DNA from: Plantactinospora soyae
GTDB lineage: Bacteria > Actinomycetota > Actinomycetes > Mycobacteriales > Micromonosporaceae
Direction: 5' to 3'
Length of the DNA stretch: 64,000 nt
NCBI RefSeq assembly: GCF_014874095.1
Contig: NZ_JADBEB010000001.1
Span: forward strand, 4,154,001-4,218,000
How positions within the stretch are numbered: the stretch's first letter is position 1; each line of letters opens with the position of its first letter. This document shows, one piece after another, positions 8,363 to 18,214 of this stretch. The position numbers and the translations under genes were made by a program. The notes beneath the pieces were generated by a model. The model made no database searches. It had not been told where the DNA came from and saw only the letters and a list, made by a program, of their open reading frames with translations.

Positions 8363-9682
8363 TCAGGCCGGCTCGGCCAGCGCCACCGCGAGTTCCTCGG
8401 AGATCAGGCCGACCTGCCAGCTCCGGGCGCCGTACCCGCGCAGCGTCTCGGCGACCGTCCCCGGACTGATCTCCTCGGGCGGTATCCAGGCCAGCCGGCG
8501 TACCGAGTCGGGTGTGATCAAATTCTCCGGCGGCAGGGTGTGCCCGGCGGCGATCCGGGTGACCACCTCGCGACACCTTGCCAGCCGGGCCGCCGCCACC
8601 GGATCCCGCTCCGCCCACCGGTGCGGTGGCGGTGGGCCGTCGATCGTCGGGCTCACCGGCAACGCGTCGTCGGGCAGTTGCCGGGCGTCGGCCAACGCCT
8701 CCAGCCAGGTGCGGACCAGCCGGCGGACCGACCGCCCGCCGAAGCCGGGCAGCATCAGCAGGGTCCGCTCGTCCTTCGGATCCATCTCGGCCGCAGCGAT
8801 GATCGCGGCGTCGGGCAGTACCCGGCCGGGCGCGGAGTCGCGGCGGGAGGCGATCTCGTCCCGGGCGTACCACAGCGACCGGACCCGGGCCTGGGCCCGA
8901 GCCCCCCGCACCCGGTGGATACCGGAGGTACGACGCCACGGGTCGGGACGCTGCCGCAGCGGCTGGGAACCCCAGGCCACCAGCGCGGCGAACTCCTCCG
9001 CCGCCCACTTCTCCTTGCCCTGCCGTTCCAGTTCGACCGCCAGCGCGTCCCGCAGGTCCGTGAGCATCTCCACGTCGAGCGCGGCGTAGGTCAGCCAGGA
9101 CTCCGGCAGCGGCCGGCTGGACCAGTCGGCGGCGGAATGGTGCTTTTCCAGGGTGAAGCCGAGTAGCGCTTCGGTCAGCGCGGCCAGACCGACCCGTTCG
9201 AAGCCGGCCAGCCGGGCGGCCAGTTCGGTGTCGAAGAGCCGGCGTGGGCGTAGACCGAGATCGGCCAGGCAGGCGAGGTCCTGACTGGCGGCATGGAGTA
9301 CCCATTCGGCGTCGGCTATCGCCTCGTCGAGGGTACGGAGATCGCCCAGGGGCAGCGGGTCGATGAGTACGGTGCCCGCCCCGGCTCGCCGGAGCTGGAC
9401 CAGGTAGGCGCGTTGGCTGTAGCGATAGCCGGAGGCGCGTTCGGCGTCAACGGCGACCGGGCCGGTGCCCCCGGCAAATCGGGACACGAGCTCGGCCAGG
9501 CCGGCAGGTGTCTCGATCGGGGCCGGGGTGCCGTCACGAGGGGCGAGAAGCGGTACGGGCCCGCCGGGCGTTGGGTCGGGCCCCACGGTCTCGGGTTCCG
9601 ACGCGGGCGCCGGAAGGCTGTGCGGCTCGTCCCCTGCTCGGCGTTGCGCGGCCCGACGGCGCAGGGGTGGTTCGTCGGTCAC
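8363..9682 (-). CDS. rnd: Ribonuclease D family 3'-5' exonuclease with HRDC domain
   Basis: 439-residue protein with a disordered 55-residue N-terminus, a DEDD exonuclease domain and a C-terminal HRDC domain. Visible catalytic motifs are VAVDAERA (motif I, DxE), ASQDLACL (motif II) and YAALDVEMLTDL (motif III, Tyr and Asp). FERVGLAAL and LEKHHSAADWSSRPL are typical of actinobacterial RNase D. It probably trims 3' ends of structured RNAs such as tRNA precursors. DUF3000 lies upstream on the same strand, the usual actinobacterial pairing, separated by 146 bases. Confidence 0.92.
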   Translation of the reverse strand: MTDEPPLRRRAAQRRAGDEPHSLPAPASEPETVGPDPTPGGPVPLLAPRDGTPAPIETPAGLAELVSRFAGGTGPVAVDAERASGYRYSQRAYLVQLRRAGAGTVLIDPLPLGDLRTLDEAIADAEWVLHAASQDLACLADLGLRPRRLFDTELAARLAGFERVGLAALTEALLGFTLEKHHSAADWSSRPLPESWLTYAALDVEMLTDLRDALAVELERQGKEKWAAEEFAALVAWGSQPLRQRPDPWRRTSGIHRVRGARAQARVRSLWYARDEIASRRDSAPGRVLPDAAIIAAAEMDPKDERTLLMLPGFGGRSVRRLVRTWLEALADARQLPDDALPVSPTIDGPPPPHRWAERDPVAAARLARCREVVTRIAAGHTLPPENLITPDSVRRLAWIPPEEISPGTVAETLRGYGARSWQVGLISEELAVALAEPA

Positions 9683-9828
9683 CTGACAACCCTAGTCTTA
9701 GCCCCGATCGCCCCGACGCAGCCGGTCCGGCGAGTCGGGTCCGGTGCGACGGCTGGGGCTGTTGGCGCGATTGGGATTCCGGCCCGGCGCAGCGCGGAAG
9801 CGGCCGGTCGTACCGGAATGCCGACCGG

Positions 9829-10401
9829 TCAGGCGGCTCCGGCCGGACGGGACCGGGGCAGTGCGGTGACTCCGGGCGGCGGCAGGCCGGCGGTGGAGGC
9901 GAGCAGGGTGCACCAGGCCAGCAGGTGGGCCCGCAGGTCGTCGTCCGTCGGCGTCCAGGACGCGCGGATCTCGATGTCACCGGCGGCCGGCGGGCCGGCC
10001 AGGTCGCCGAACCGGGTCGACATGGTCTGCGTCACCGTGCCGCCGAGCGCCCGGTACGCCGCCTCCCGGGCCTGGAGCGCGTCGGTCAGCCAGGTCCAGC
10101 CGACGCCGGGCAGCAGCGGGTCGGCGGCGAGGTCGATCTCCAGCTCGGCGGTGACGTAGGTGACCAGGCGCAGGGTGCCCTGCCACGCCTCGTGTCCGGC
10201 GGGATCGTGCAGCAGGATCAGGCGTCCGGTGGCCACCTCCTCGCCGTCACGCGCAACGGTGGCGCTCAACGCGAAGGCGTACGGGGCGAGGCGCTGCGGG
10301 GCGCCCACCTCTTCGAGCAGGATCTCCTCGCGCGGCTCCGCCGAGCGCAACCCCGCCACCGCACGGGCGAAGGTCTCGGGTTGCACGATCGGGGACGCCA
10401 T
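9829..10401 (-). CDS. DUF3000 family protein
   Basis: 190-residue protein of the actinobacteria-specific DUF3000 family, recognisable from [19 protein letters not shown] at the N-terminus and the [16 protein letters not shown] segment near the end. No transmembrane helix, signal peptide or catalytic motif is apparent. In many actinobacteria this gene sits next to RNase D and the haem genes, as here, divergent from hemE across about 190 bases. The function is unknown; the conserved neighbourhood is the only clue. Confidence 0.85.
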   Translation of the reverse strand: MASPIVQPETFARAVAGLRSAEPREEILLEEVGAPQRLAPYAFALSATVARDGEEVATGRLILLHDPAGHEAWQGTLRLVTYVTAELEIDLAADPLLPGVGWTWLTDALQAREAAYRALGGTVTQTMSTRFGDLAGPPAAGDIEIRASWTPTDDDLRAHLLAWCTLLASTAGLPPPGVTALPRSRPAGAA

Positions 10402-10592
10402 ATCCGCAGCCTAAGCCGATCGTGTGCGTGGTGGTGGACCGCCGCGCCGGGCAGGTCCGGCCCTCGGGGCGCCGATGCCGGACCGACGGGCCCGGCAACG
10501 GCGGCCGGCGGTACGTCCAGCGCGGGCCGGGTACGCCACAAAACCCGGCGGTGCGCGTCACCGGCAGCGGGCCGCGTGGCACGATTGCGCCG

Positions 10593-11675
10593 ATGAGCAC
10601 CACGACTGCGGGCAACGCCGCCCGAGACGACAGACCGACCACGGGTGGGCCGGCGGATTCACCCTTCGTCCGGGCCTGCCGGCGCGAGCCGGTGCCGCAC
10701 ACCCCGGTCTGGTTCATGCGGCAGGCGGGCCGCTCGCTGCCGGAGTACCGCGAGGTCCGGGCCGGTATCGGCATGCTGGAGTCCTGTCGCCGGCCCGAGC
10801 TGGTCCGCGAGATCACCCTCCAGCCGGTGCGTCGGCACCACGTCGACGCGGCGATCCTGTTCAGCGACATCGTCGTACCGGTGGCCGCCGCCGGGGTGGA
10901 CCTGGACATCGTTCCCGGCACCGGTCCGGTGGTGGCCGAGCCGGTCCGCAGCCTCGCCGACGTCGAGCGGATCCGGCCGATCGACCCCGCTGATGTGTCC
11001 TACGTGGACGAGGCGGTTCGGCTGCTGGTCGCCGAACTCGGGAACACTCCGCTGATCGGGTTCGCCGGGGCGCCGTTCACCCTGGCCAGCTATCTCGTCG
11101 AGGGCGGGCCGTCGCGCAACCACGTCCGGACCAAGGCGCTGATGCACGGCGCTCCCGACGTCTGGCACGCGCTGCTCGCCCGGCTGGCCGAGATCACCCT
11201 GGCCTTCCTCCGGGTGCAGATCGCCGCGGGCGTCTCGGCGGTGCAGCTCTTCGACTCCTGGGCCGGCGCGCTCTCCGAGGCCGACTACCGCCGGTTCGTG
11301 CTGCCGCACTCGACGGCGGTGCTGACCGGGCTGGCCGACGCCGGGGTGCCGCGCATCCACTTCGGGGTCGGCACCGCCGAACTGCTCGGCGCGATGTCCG
11401 AGGCCGGGGCGGACGTGGTCGGGGTGGACTGGCGTACCCCGCTGGACGCGGCGACGGTGCGGATCGGGCCGGACAAGGCGGTGCAGGGAAACCTGGACCC
11501 GTCGATCCTGTTCGCCCCCTGGCCGGTGGTCGAGGCCGAGGTGCGGCGGGTGCTCGCCGAGGGCGTCAACACGCCGGGACACATCTTCAACCTCGGGCAC
11601 GGAGTGCTGCCGGAGACCGACCCCGAGGTGCTGACCCGGGTCGTCGCCCTGGTCCACGAGGTGTCCGCGAGCTGA
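10593..11675 (+). CDS. hemE: Uroporphyrinogen decarboxylase
   Basis: 360-residue enzyme converting uroporphyrinogen III to coproporphyrinogen III by four decarboxylations. The signature [14 protein letters not shown] lies near residue 40 and contains the substrate-binding Arg residues. ILFSDIVVP and [16 protein letters not shown] are further family motifs, and HFGVGT with [12 protein letters not shown] marks the C-terminal half of the TIM barrel. The ATG at 10593 was chosen over an in-frame codon at 10422 because family similarity begins there and the intervening sequence is not protein-like. It heads a hemE-hemY-chdC run. Confidence 0.94.
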   Translation: MSTTTAGNAARDDRPTTGGPADSPFVRACRREPVPHTPVWFMRQAGRSLPEYREVRAGIGMLESCRRPELVREITLQPVRRHHVDAAILFSDIVVPVAAAGVDLDIVPGTGPVVAEPVRSLADVERIRPIDPADVSYVDEAVRLLVAELGNTPLIGFAGAPFTLASYLVEGGPSRNHVRTKALMHGAPDVWHALLARLAEITLAFLRVQIAAGVSAVQLFDSWAGALSEADYRRFVLPHSTAVLTGLADAGVPRIHFGVGTAELLGAMSEAGADVVGVDWRTPLDAATVRIGPDKAVQGNLDPSILFAPWPVVEAEVRRVLAEGVNTPGHIFNLGHGVLPETDPEVLTRVVALVHEVSAS

Positions 11676-11710
11676 GCGGGAAGGCGGGCACGCGTGAGCG
11701 AGGTGACGGC

Positions 11711-13186
11711 GTGAACGACACGACACGGGACGCTGGCCTGCGGATCGCCGTGGTCGGTGGCGGAATCACCGGGCTGGCCGCCGCCGTACGGCTGCGCGAC
11801 CGGCTTCCGCCGGACACCACGATCACCGTGTACGAGCAGTCCGGCGACCTCGGCGGCAAACTCCGGACCGGTTCGTTGGCCGGTTCGACGGTCGAGTTCG
11901 GTGCCGAGGCATTCCTGGTCCGTGACCCGGCCGGCGGGAACTCCGCCGCGGTGGCGCTGGCCCGTCGGGTCGGTCTGGCCGACGAGCTGGTGAATCCGGC
12001 GACCGGGCGGGCGGCACTGGCGATCGGTGGCGAGCTACGGCCGATGCCCCCGGGCACCCTGGTCGGCGTACCCGGGAATCTGGAGTCGGTGGCGACGGTC
12101 GCCCGGCCGGCGGCGGAGCGGGACCGCGACGGCGGCGGCCCGTTGCTCGGTCCGGACGAGGATCCGACGGTCGGTGACCTGGTCCGGCGCCGGCTCGGCG
12201 ACGAGGTGGTCGACCGGCTGGTCGACCCGATGCTCGGTGGGGTCTACGCCGGCCGGGCCGACGAGTTGTCGCTGGCGGCGACGATGCCCGGACTGGCCCG
12301 CGCGGCGCGGACCGAACCGACGCTGACCGGGGCGGTACGGGCGGCCCTGGCCGCGGCCCCGCGTCCCGCCGGTACGCCGGTCTTCGCGACCGTGCGGGGC
12401 GGGGTGAGCCGGCTGGTGGCCGCCGCCGCCGAGGCCAGCCGCGCCCAGATCAGACTGAACGCGGCGGTACGTGAACTCGCGCCCGTCCCGACCGGTTGGC
12501 GGCTGGTCATCGGCCCGACCCGCGACCCGGAACTGGTCGAGGTCGACGCGGTGGTGCTGGCCCTGCCGGCCCGTCCGGCCGCCCGGCTGCTGGCCGGGGT
12601 CGACGTCGCGATCGGCGCGCTGGTCGGCCGGCTCGACTACGCCAGCGTGGCGCTGGTCAGCCTGGCGCTGCCCGACGGCGCGCTGTCCGCCGCACCCGGT
12701 GGTGCCGGGCCGGCGGGCGCGGATCGCCTGGTGCCGGCGGAGCTGTCCGGTTTCCTGGTGCCGGCGACCGAGGGCACCCTGATCAAGGCGGCCACCTTCT
12801 TCACCAGCAAATGGGCGCACCTGCGCCGGCCGGACGGCACCGTACTGCTGCGTGCCTCGGTCGGCCGGTACGGCGAGGAACACCTGCTGCAACGCGCCGA
12901 CGACGAGCTGATCTCGGCCGTACACCGGGATCTGGCCACGCTGCTCGGGCCCGACCTGCCCGAGCCGGTCGCCGCCCACGTGCAACGCTGGGGCGGCGCG
13001 CTGCCGCAGTACGCCCCCGGTCATCTGGACCGGGTGGGCGCGGCCCGGGCGGCGCTGCGGACCGCACATCCCCGCCTCGCGCTGGCCGGCGCCGGCTACG
13101 ACGGGGTGGGCATCCCGATCTGCGTACGGTCCGGGGAGACCGCGGCGGAGGAGATCATCAAGGTGCTGGGAGTATCGAGGACATGA
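11711..13186 (+). CDS. hemY: Coproporphyrinogen III / protoporphyrinogen oxidase (HemY/CgoX type)
   Basis: 491-residue FAD enzyme. The N-terminal Rossmann motif [17 protein letters not shown] and the FAD-binding [11 protein letters not shown] are clear, and the C-terminal [16 protein letters not shown] is the usual end of HemY oxidases. Because a ChdC gene overlaps it, the physiological substrate is most likely coproporphyrinogen III (product coproporphyrin III), as in other Gram-positives. It starts with GTG at 11711, 35 bases after hemE, and its stop overlaps the chdC ATG by 4 bases (13183-13186). Confidence 0.93.
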   Translation: MNDTTRDAGLRIAVVGGGITGLAAAVRLRDRLPPDTTITVYEQSGDLGGKLRTGSLAGSTVEFGAEAFLVRDPAGGNSAAVALARRVGLADELVNPATGRAALAIGGELRPMPPGTLVGVPGNLESVATVARPAAERDRDGGGPLLGPDEDPTVGDLVRRRLGDEVVDRLVDPMLGGVYAGRADELSLAATMPGLARAARTEPTLTGAVRAALAAAPRPAGTPVFATVRGGVSRLVAAAAEASRAQIRLNAAVRELAPVPTGWRLVIGPTRDPELVEVDAVVLALPARPAARLLAGVDVAIGALVGRLDYASVALVSLALPDGALSAAPGGAGPAGADRLVPAELSGFLVPATEGTLIKAATFFTSKWAHLRRPDGTVLLRASVGRYGEEHLLQRADDELISAVHRDLATLLGPDLPEPVAAHVQRWGGALPQYAPGHLDRVGAARAALRTAHPRLALAGAGYDGVGIPICVRSGETAAEEIIKVLGVSRT

Positions 13187-13905
13187 GTGCGGAGCAGACC
13201 GGCGGCTCGGAGCAGAGCAACGCGGCGCGGTTGCGTGAACTGAACGAGAGCGTCCGGTACACGATGTGGTCGGTGTTCCGGGCCGCCGGCCCGCTGCCGG
13301 AGGTACGCGACGGCGTCGCCGCCGAGGTGGACTCGCTGTTCGAGGAGCTCGCCGGCAAGGACGTGGTGGTGCGGGGCAGCTACGACGTCTCCGGGCTGCG
13401 CGCCGACGCGGATCTGATGATCTGGTGGCACTCGGCGTCGAGCGACGCGCTCCAGGACGCGTACGGGCGACTGCGGCGGACCGCCCTCGGCCGGAACCTC
13501 ACCCCGGTCTGGTCCCAGATGGCGCTGCACCGGCCGGCCGAGTTCAACAAGAGCCACGTTCCGGCGTTCCTGGCCGGCGAGCCCGCCCGCGCCTACATCT
13601 GCGTCTACCCGTTCGTCCGCTCGTACGAGTGGTACCTGCTGCCCGACGCCGAGCGCCGGGAGATGCTGGCCGAGCACGGCAAGATGGCGCGCGGCTACCC
13701 CGACGTCCGGGCGAACACGGTGGCCTCGTTCGCACTCGGCGACTTCGAGTGGATGCTCGCCTTCGAGGCCGACGAACTGCACCGGATCGTCGACCTGATG
13801 CGCGACCTGCGGGCCTCCCGGGCCCGTCGGCACGTCCGCGAGGAGGTGCCGTTCTACACCGGTCGCCGTCGGAGCATCGGCGAACTGGTCAACGCGCTTC
13901 CGTAG
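13183..13905 (+). CDS. chdC: Coproheme decarboxylase
   Basis: 240-residue ChdC/HemQ, a dimeric-fold haem enzyme that oxidatively removes two propionate carboxyls from coproheme to give haem b with H2O2. The segment [13 protein letters not shown] holds the catalytic Tyr region of actinobacterial ChdC, and [12 protein letters not shown] supplies the proximal His. Its ATG is embedded in the hemY stop (ATGA), so translation is coupled. Together with hemE and hemY it marks the coproporphyrin-dependent route; the ferrochelatase CpfC is not in the window. Confidence 0.94.
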   Translation: MSAEQTGGSEQSNAARLRELNESVRYTMWSVFRAAGPLPEVRDGVAAEVDSLFEELAGKDVVVRGSYDVSGLRADADLMIWWHSASSDALQDAYGRLRRTALGRNLTPVWSQMALHRPAEFNKSHVPAFLAGEPARAYICVYPFVRSYEWYLLPDAERREMLAEHGKMARGYPDVRANTVASFALGDFEWMLAFEADELHRIVDLMRDLRASRARRHVREEVPFYTGRRRSIGELVNALP

Positions 13906-13931
13906 CCGGTTCGCTGGGATACGGCCCGTGC

Positions 13932-14417
13932 TCAGCGCGCCGGGTCGCGGCGCATCGGGACGTGCGGGATGCCGTCCTCGACGTACTCCGGGCCGCTGGG
14001 GGTGAAGCCGTACCGGGCGTAGAAGTCGACCAGGTACGACTGGGCCTCCAGTACGCACTCCCGGTCTCCGACCACGGTCAGCGCCTCGGCCATCAGCCGC
14101 CCGGCGTGCCCACCGCCCCGGTCGGACCGACCCACCGCGACCCGGCCGATCCGCTCCACGCCGTCCGGGTCGGAGAGCAGTCGCAGGTACGCGATCGGCA
14201 CTCCGTCCCGGGACAGCCACAGGTGCCGGGTGCCCGGCTCGACGTCCCGCCCGTCGAGTTCGGGGTAGGCGCACTCCTGCTCGACGACGAAGACGTCCAC
14301 CCGGAGCTTCAGCAGGTCGTACAGGGTCCGGGCGTCGAGGTCGGCGAACCCGGCGACCCGGAACCCGATCCGCTCCGCGGGTTGCGCCGACGGCGGCTGG
14401 GTCTGCCTCTGATGCAT
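13932..14417 (-). CDS. GNAT acetyltransferase, ElaA type
   Basis: 161-residue single-domain N-acetyltransferase of the ElaA group. LYDLLKLRVDVFVVEQECAY is the characteristic ElaA N-terminus, DVEPGTRHLW follows, and the acetyl-CoA-binding motif A is represented by RGGGHAGRLM. The C-terminal FYARYGFTPSGPEYVEDGIPH is also ElaA-like. The acceptor is unknown. It is convergent with chdC, with only 26 bases between them and no visible terminator. Confidence 0.88.
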   Translation of the reverse strand: MHQRQTQPPSAQPAERIGFRVAGFADLDARTLYDLLKLRVDVFVVEQECAYPELDGRDVEPGTRHLWLSRDGVPIAYLRLLSDPDGVERIGRVAVGRSDRGGGHAGRLMAEALTVVGDRECVLEAQSYLVDFYARYGFTPSGPEYVEDGIPHVPMRRDPAR

Positions 14418-14535
14418 CCCGCGATGCTAGTGCGACCGCGTCCGACCGGCGGCGGCGAGCCCTCGCTGACCGGCGCCACCGAGCGGTCGCCGACCGGGTC
14501 CGCCGACCGGGTCCGCCGGGCCGGGGGACCGGTGA

Positions 14536-14796
14536 TCAGGCCGGTCGGGCTCCTACCGCGTCCCGGATCTCCGCCCCGCGCTCGCCCTCGACCACCCGGG
14601 CGCAGTGCGCACAGCAGAAGAACCGGCCGGACACCTCGACGCCGTGTCCGATGATCCGGACCCCACAGTGTTCGCAGACCGGGGCGAGCTTGTGGGCCGC
14701 GCACTCGAACGAGTCGAACGTGTGCACGTCACCGCTCATGGTCCGGACCTCGAACGCCAGCCAGTAGTCGTTGCCGCAGACCTCGCAGGTTGCCAT
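14536..14796 (-). CDS. Small cysteine-rich, probably zinc-binding protein
   Basis: 86-residue hypothetical protein with CEVC at residues 4-7, a Cys and His at ECAAHK, CEHC near 41-44 and CCAHC near 61-65. That makes two treble-clef or zinc-ribbon-like metal sites. Proteins of this kind (MATCEVCGNDY starts) are widespread in actinomycetes and uncharacterised. It is 34 bases downstream of msrB on the same strand and may be co-transcribed with it, which would fit a role in thiol or metal homeostasis, but that is inference. Confidence 0.75.
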   Translation of the reverse strand: MATCEVCGNDYWLAFEVRTMSGDVHTFDSFECAAHKLAPVCEHCGVRIIGHGVEVSGRFFCCAHCARVVEGERGAEIRDAVGARPA

Positions 14797-14830
14797 GACA
14801 AACCCCCCGTTTCGGACATCTCCCCAGATC

Positions 14831-15265
14831 CTACGTGCCCAACGGGTCGAGGCGCATCGAGACCGAGTTGATGCAGTACCGGGCGTTCGTCGGGGTGTAC
14901 CCCTCGCCGTCGAAGCGGTGCCCGAGGTGGGAGTCACAGTTGGCACACCGGACCTCGACCCGGACCATTCCCAGCGAGCGGTCCTCCACGTAGCGGATCG
15001 CGCCGGGCAGCGCCTGGTCGAAGCTCGGCCAGCCGCAGTGCGAGTCGAACTTCGTGTCGCTGGCGAAGAGTTCCACGCCGCAGGCCCGGCAGTGGTAGGT
15101 GCCGGGGGTCGTCGTCTCCACGTACTCCCCGGTCCACGCACGTTCCGTGCCGGCCTGGCGCAACACCCGGAACTCCTCCGGGCTCAGCCGCACCCGCCAC
15201 TCTTCCTCGCTGGTCGCAAGCCCATGCTGCCCGTCGGTACGGGCACTGTTGTCGTCGACAGCCAT
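14831..15265 (-). CDS. msrB: Peptide-methionine (R)-S-oxide reductase
   Basis: 144-residue MsrB, which reduces the R-isomer of methionine sulfoxide in proteins. It carries the zinc-binding CxxC pairs CRAC and CANC, the substrate motif HCGWPSFDQAL, and the catalytic Cys in ARYCINSVSM near the C-terminus. The ATG at 15265 was preferred to an in-frame codon at 15328 because the intervening residues are basic and not conserved. It is divergent from the next gene across 80 bases. A stand-alone MsrB without MsrA is common. Confidence 0.93.
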   Translation of the reverse strand: MAVDDNSARTDGQHGLATSEEEWRVRLSPEEFRVLRQAGTERAWTGEYVETTTPGTYHCRACGVELFASDTKFDSHCGWPSFDQALPGAIRYVEDRSLGMVRVEVRCANCDSHLGHRFDGEGYTPTNARYCINSVSMRLDPLGT

Positions 15266-15345
15266 ACCTCTACGGTACGGCGCGGATCTTCGACCCGACC
15301 GGCAGCGGGTAATCACCGCTCGGGGCATCTGGTCGTTGACAGGAC

Positions 15346-15861
15346 ATGCGGGCGGCCACCAGGCCGGGCGGGAACAGTCGGAGGCGGCACCAGGGTCCGG
15401 TGCTGGCCGAGTTCCGGCTGACCTGGCGGCAGGCGCTGGTCCGGGGACTCCGCTGGGGTGGACTGGGCAGCGGAGTCGTGCTGGTGATCGCCACCGCCGT
15501 CCCCGGCGAGCGCGAACTGCCGGAACTGGTGTGGATCGCCGTTCTCGCCCCGCTGCCGCTCGGCGTGCTCTGTGGGGCCGCCACCCGGTTGCGGGTCTTC
15601 ACCCGGCTGGACCAGCGGGGGATCGTCAGCCGGTCGTTCGGGCCGCGCGTCTTCGTACCCTGGCACCGGGTGGACGAGGTCCGGGCGGAACGCCGGGGCG
15701 GCCGTACCCTCGTCGAGGTCTATCTCATCGACGGTGCCACGCTGCGGCTCCGGGCGCCGTACGACGGCGGGCCGCTGGACGGCGATCCACGGTTCGAGCA
15801 GAAGCTCGTGCTGTTCGGCCAGCTCCGGGAGGCACACCTGTACGGCAAACCGCAGAACTGA
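15346..15861 (+). CDS. PH-like domain membrane protein
   Basis: 171-residue protein with two closely spaced hydrophobic helices (about residues 34-52 and 60-80) and a C-terminal beta-rich region (LDQRGIVSRSFG, FVPWHRVDEVRAE, TLVEVYLIDGATLRL) typical of bacterial PH domains found after two membrane helices in actinobacteria. No enzymatic motif. It may be transcribed with the LigD-polymerase gene 46 bases downstream, but a functional link is not obvious. Confidence 0.65.
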   Translation: MRAATRPGGNSRRRHQGPVLAEFRLTWRQALVRGLRWGGLGSGVVLVIATAVPGERELPELVWIAVLAPLPLGVLCGAATRLRVFTRLDQRGIVSRSFGPRVFVPWHRVDEVRAERRGGRTLVEVYLIDGATLRLRAPYDGGPLDGDPRFEQKLVLFGQLREAHLYGKPQN

Positions 15862-15907
15862 TCCTCATCGGGCGACCGATGTCGGACCGGTGGCATAGGG
15901 TCGCGGA

Positions 15908-16939
15908 ATGGGTGCCAGCGCGAAGGCGAAGCCCGTCGAGGTCGAGGTGGCCGGACACACGGTACGGCTGAGCAGCCCGGACCGGGTCATCTTCCCGCGT
16001 CGGGGCTTCACCAAGAAGGACATGTTCGACTACTACCTCGCGGTCGGCGACGGGATCATGCGGGCCCTCGGCAACCGGCCGACGGCGTTGCAGCGCTTCC
16101 CCGAGGGCATCGAGGGGGAGATGTTCTACCAGAAGCGGGTGCCGGCCCGGGGCGTACCACCGTGGATCCAGACCGCGAAGATCCAGTTCCCGAGCGGCCG
16201 CAGCGCCGACGAACTCTGTCCGGCCGACCTGGCACACGTCGCCTGGGCCGCCCAGATGGGCACGGTGGTGTTCCACCCCTGGCCGGTCCGGGGCGCCGAC
16301 GTGGACCGGCCGGACGAGCTGCGGATCGACCTCGATCCACAGCCCGGCACCGACTTCGGCGACGCGGTGGAGGCGGCCGGTGAGGTGCGCGGGCTGCTGG
16401 ACGAGCTGGGCGCGATCGGCTACCCGAAGACCTCCGGCGGCCGGGGCGTACACATTTACCTGCGGATCGAGCCGCGCTGGACCTTCACCGAGGTACGCCG
16501 GGCCGTGATCGCCTTCGCCCGGGAGATCGAACGCCGCCGCCCGGAACTGGTCACCACGTCGTGGTGGAAGGAGCAGCGCGGCGAGAAGGTCTTCATCGAC
16601 TACAACCAGATGGCCCGGGACCGGACCATCGCCTGCGCCTACTCGCTGCGGGCCAACCCCCGGGCGACCGCCTCCACCCCGGTCACCTGGGACGAACTGC
16701 CGGACGTGGAGCCGGACGACTTCGACCTGCGTACCGTGCCGGAGCGGCTGGCGAAGATCGGTGATCCGCACGCCGGCATCGACGACACCCCGTGGGACAT
16801 CACACCGCTGCTGGAGTGGGCAGACCGCGACGACCACGGCGGCTCGGGAGACCTCCCCTACCCGCCCGACCACCCGAAGATGCCGGGCGAACCGAAGCGG
16901 GTCCAGCCGTCCAAGGACCGCGACCGCAAGGAGAGCTGA
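15908..16939 (+). CDS. LigD-type DNA polymerase/primase domain protein
   Basis: 343-residue stand-alone polymerase domain of the LigD family (archaeo-eukaryotic primase fold), used in non-homologous end joining to fill or extend ends with ribonucleotides. The metal-binding DxD is in ELRIDLDPQPG, and SGGRGVHIYLRIEP with ATPVTWDEL-like FDLRTVP are diagnostic. DRVIFPRRGFTKKDM is the usual start. No ligase or nuclease domain is fused. An ATP-dependent ligase is encoded 6.4 kb away on the other strand, while no Ku gene is seen in the window. Confidence 0.92.
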   Translation: MGASAKAKPVEVEVAGHTVRLSSPDRVIFPRRGFTKKDMFDYYLAVGDGIMRALGNRPTALQRFPEGIEGEMFYQKRVPARGVPPWIQTAKIQFPSGRSADELCPADLAHVAWAAQMGTVVFHPWPVRGADVDRPDELRIDLDPQPGTDFGDAVEAAGEVRGLLDELGAIGYPKTSGGRGVHIYLRIEPRWTFTEVRRAVIAFAREIERRRPELVTTSWWKEQRGEKVFIDYNQMARDRTIACAYSLRANPRATASTPVTWDELPDVEPDDFDLRTVPERLAKIGDPHAGIDDTPWDITPLLEWADRDDHGGSGDLPYPPDHPKMPGEPKRVQPSKDRDRKES

Positions 16940-16969
16940 CGGAAGCGGCCCCAGCGCGAGGTGCGCCGG

Positions 16970-17458
16970 TCAGGCGTCCACCGTCGACAGCCGGAGCCGC
17001 ATGGCGGGGTCCGGCGTACGGACGAAGCCCAGCGAGCGGTAGAGCGGCTCGGCCGCCTCGGACGCCCGAAGGTCGACGGTGCGGATGCCCCGATCGCGGT
17101 ACCAGTCGAGCAGCGCCGTCATGCAGCGCCGGGAATAGCCCCGCCGCCGGTGGTCCGGATCGGTGGCGACGTTGAAGACGTATCCGACCTCGCCGCCCGG
17201 GTTGCTCGGTCCGCCGAGCCGGTACTCGACCGTGCCGACCGCACAGGCTGCCAGGACGCCCGGCCGCTCCGACAGTTCGACGACGAAGGCGACCAGCGTC
17301 GGGTCGGTCTCGGACAGCCGGCTCCGGAGCGTTTCGGTCGTGGTCCGCCGCCACTCGTCGCCGATCGGCTCGCCCCCCGCGATGGCGCTCAGCAGCACCC
17401 CACGGAGCCGGACCAGTTCTGCGGTGTCTGTCGGGGTAGCCCTGCGTACCTCACCCAT
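16970..17458 (-). CDS. GNAT family N-acetyltransferase
   Basis: 162-residue acetyltransferase. The core motif VFNVATDPDHRRRGYSRRC gives the Q/R-x-x-G-x-G/A acetyl-CoA loop (here RRRGYS), and EPLYRSLGF is the usual C-terminal alpha4-beta7 segment. The ATG at 17458 follows the last plausible start; longer in-frame extensions to 17716 have poor coding character. It is convergent with the LigD-polymerase gene (30 bases). The substrate cannot be inferred. Confidence 0.87.
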   Translation of the reverse strand: MGEVRRATPTDTAELVRLRGVLLSAIAGGEPIGDEWRRTTTETLRSRLSETDPTLVAFVVELSERPGVLAACAVGTVEYRLGGPSNPGGEVGYVFNVATDPDHRRRGYSRRCMTALLDWYRDRGIRTVDLRASEAAEPLYRSLGFVRTPDPAMRLRLSTVDA

Positions 17459-17613
17459 TTGCCAGAGGCTAGCCGCGCCGGCCTGCCCGGAGCCAACGGA
17501 TTCCCGTTGGCTTCCGAGGCGTGTGCAGTCTCCCCGTACAGCCGGCGTCAGCGCGACGGTTTCGTACCCTCGTGGCTGGGCGGGAAGCCGGGCGAGACGC
17601 GATCCGTAAAGGC

Positions 17614-18201
17614 CTATCTCCTGCGGCGGCGCAGCGTCTCGCGCAGGAGCAGCACCCCGACCAGCGTGGGCAGCAGCGCGATCGCGCCGATCGCGTAGCC
17701 GATCCACTCCAGCCACGGCCGCGGCGCCACGTCGGCGCGGGCCAGCTCCCGGCGGCTACGGTCGTACCCCAGGTCACCGACGCGCACCGAGCTGCCGATG
17801 TCGGCGGAGTCGAACACCACGCTGATGGTCAAGCGCTCGACCCCGCCGCCGGACCAGGTGATCTCCGCCTCGCAGCTCTCCCAGTAACCGAAGCCACGGG
17901 TGGTGATCGGGCCATGCTTGACGCACGAACGGACCGTGGCCTGTCCCTCACGCTCGGCGTCGGCCATGTCCTCGGCGGACAGCCGGCCCAGGGTGACGGC
18001 CACCCCGAGCAGGCTGGCCGCCAGTACCAGCACCCCGACGAGGAACAGGAGCGACCGAAGGAAACCGCCATCCCGCCGTACGACCTGGGTGCCGAGGTCC
18101 CGCGCGTCGGCGTTCCGCTCGGCGGCCTTGCGATCCAGATCCGCCTCCTGCTCCCTGATCTCGGCGAGCCGCTTGGCGATCCGGTCATCCTGCGGTTCCA
18201 C
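17614..18201 (-). CDS. DUF3592-like two-helix membrane protein of the T7SS-linked operon
   Basis: 195-residue membrane protein. A charged, coiled-coil-prone N-terminus (residues 5-30, RLAEIREQEADLDRKAAER) precedes helix 1 (about 49-70), then a beta-rich domain of roughly 75 residues containing two Cys (VRSCVKHG and WESCEAEI) that could form a disulfide outside the membrane. Helix 2 (about 165-187) ends in a basic tail. The layout resembles DUF3592 proteins. The GTG start at 18201 follows GGGGGTGGCACC and is 13 bases after the WXG100-like gene, so it is the last gene of that operon. The role is unknown; it may anchor, cap or protect against the secreted protein. Confidence 0.7.
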   Translation of the reverse strand: MEPQDDRIAKRLAEIREQEADLDRKAAERNADARDLGTQVVRRDGGFLRSLLFLVGVLVLAASLLGVAVTLGRLSAEDMADAEREGQATVRSCVKHGPITTRGFGYWESCEAEITWSGGGVERLTISVVFDSADIGSSVRVGDLGYDRSRRELARADVAPRPWLEWIGYAIGAIALLPTLVGVLLLRETLRRRRR

Positions 18202-18214
18202 GGTGCCACCCCCG

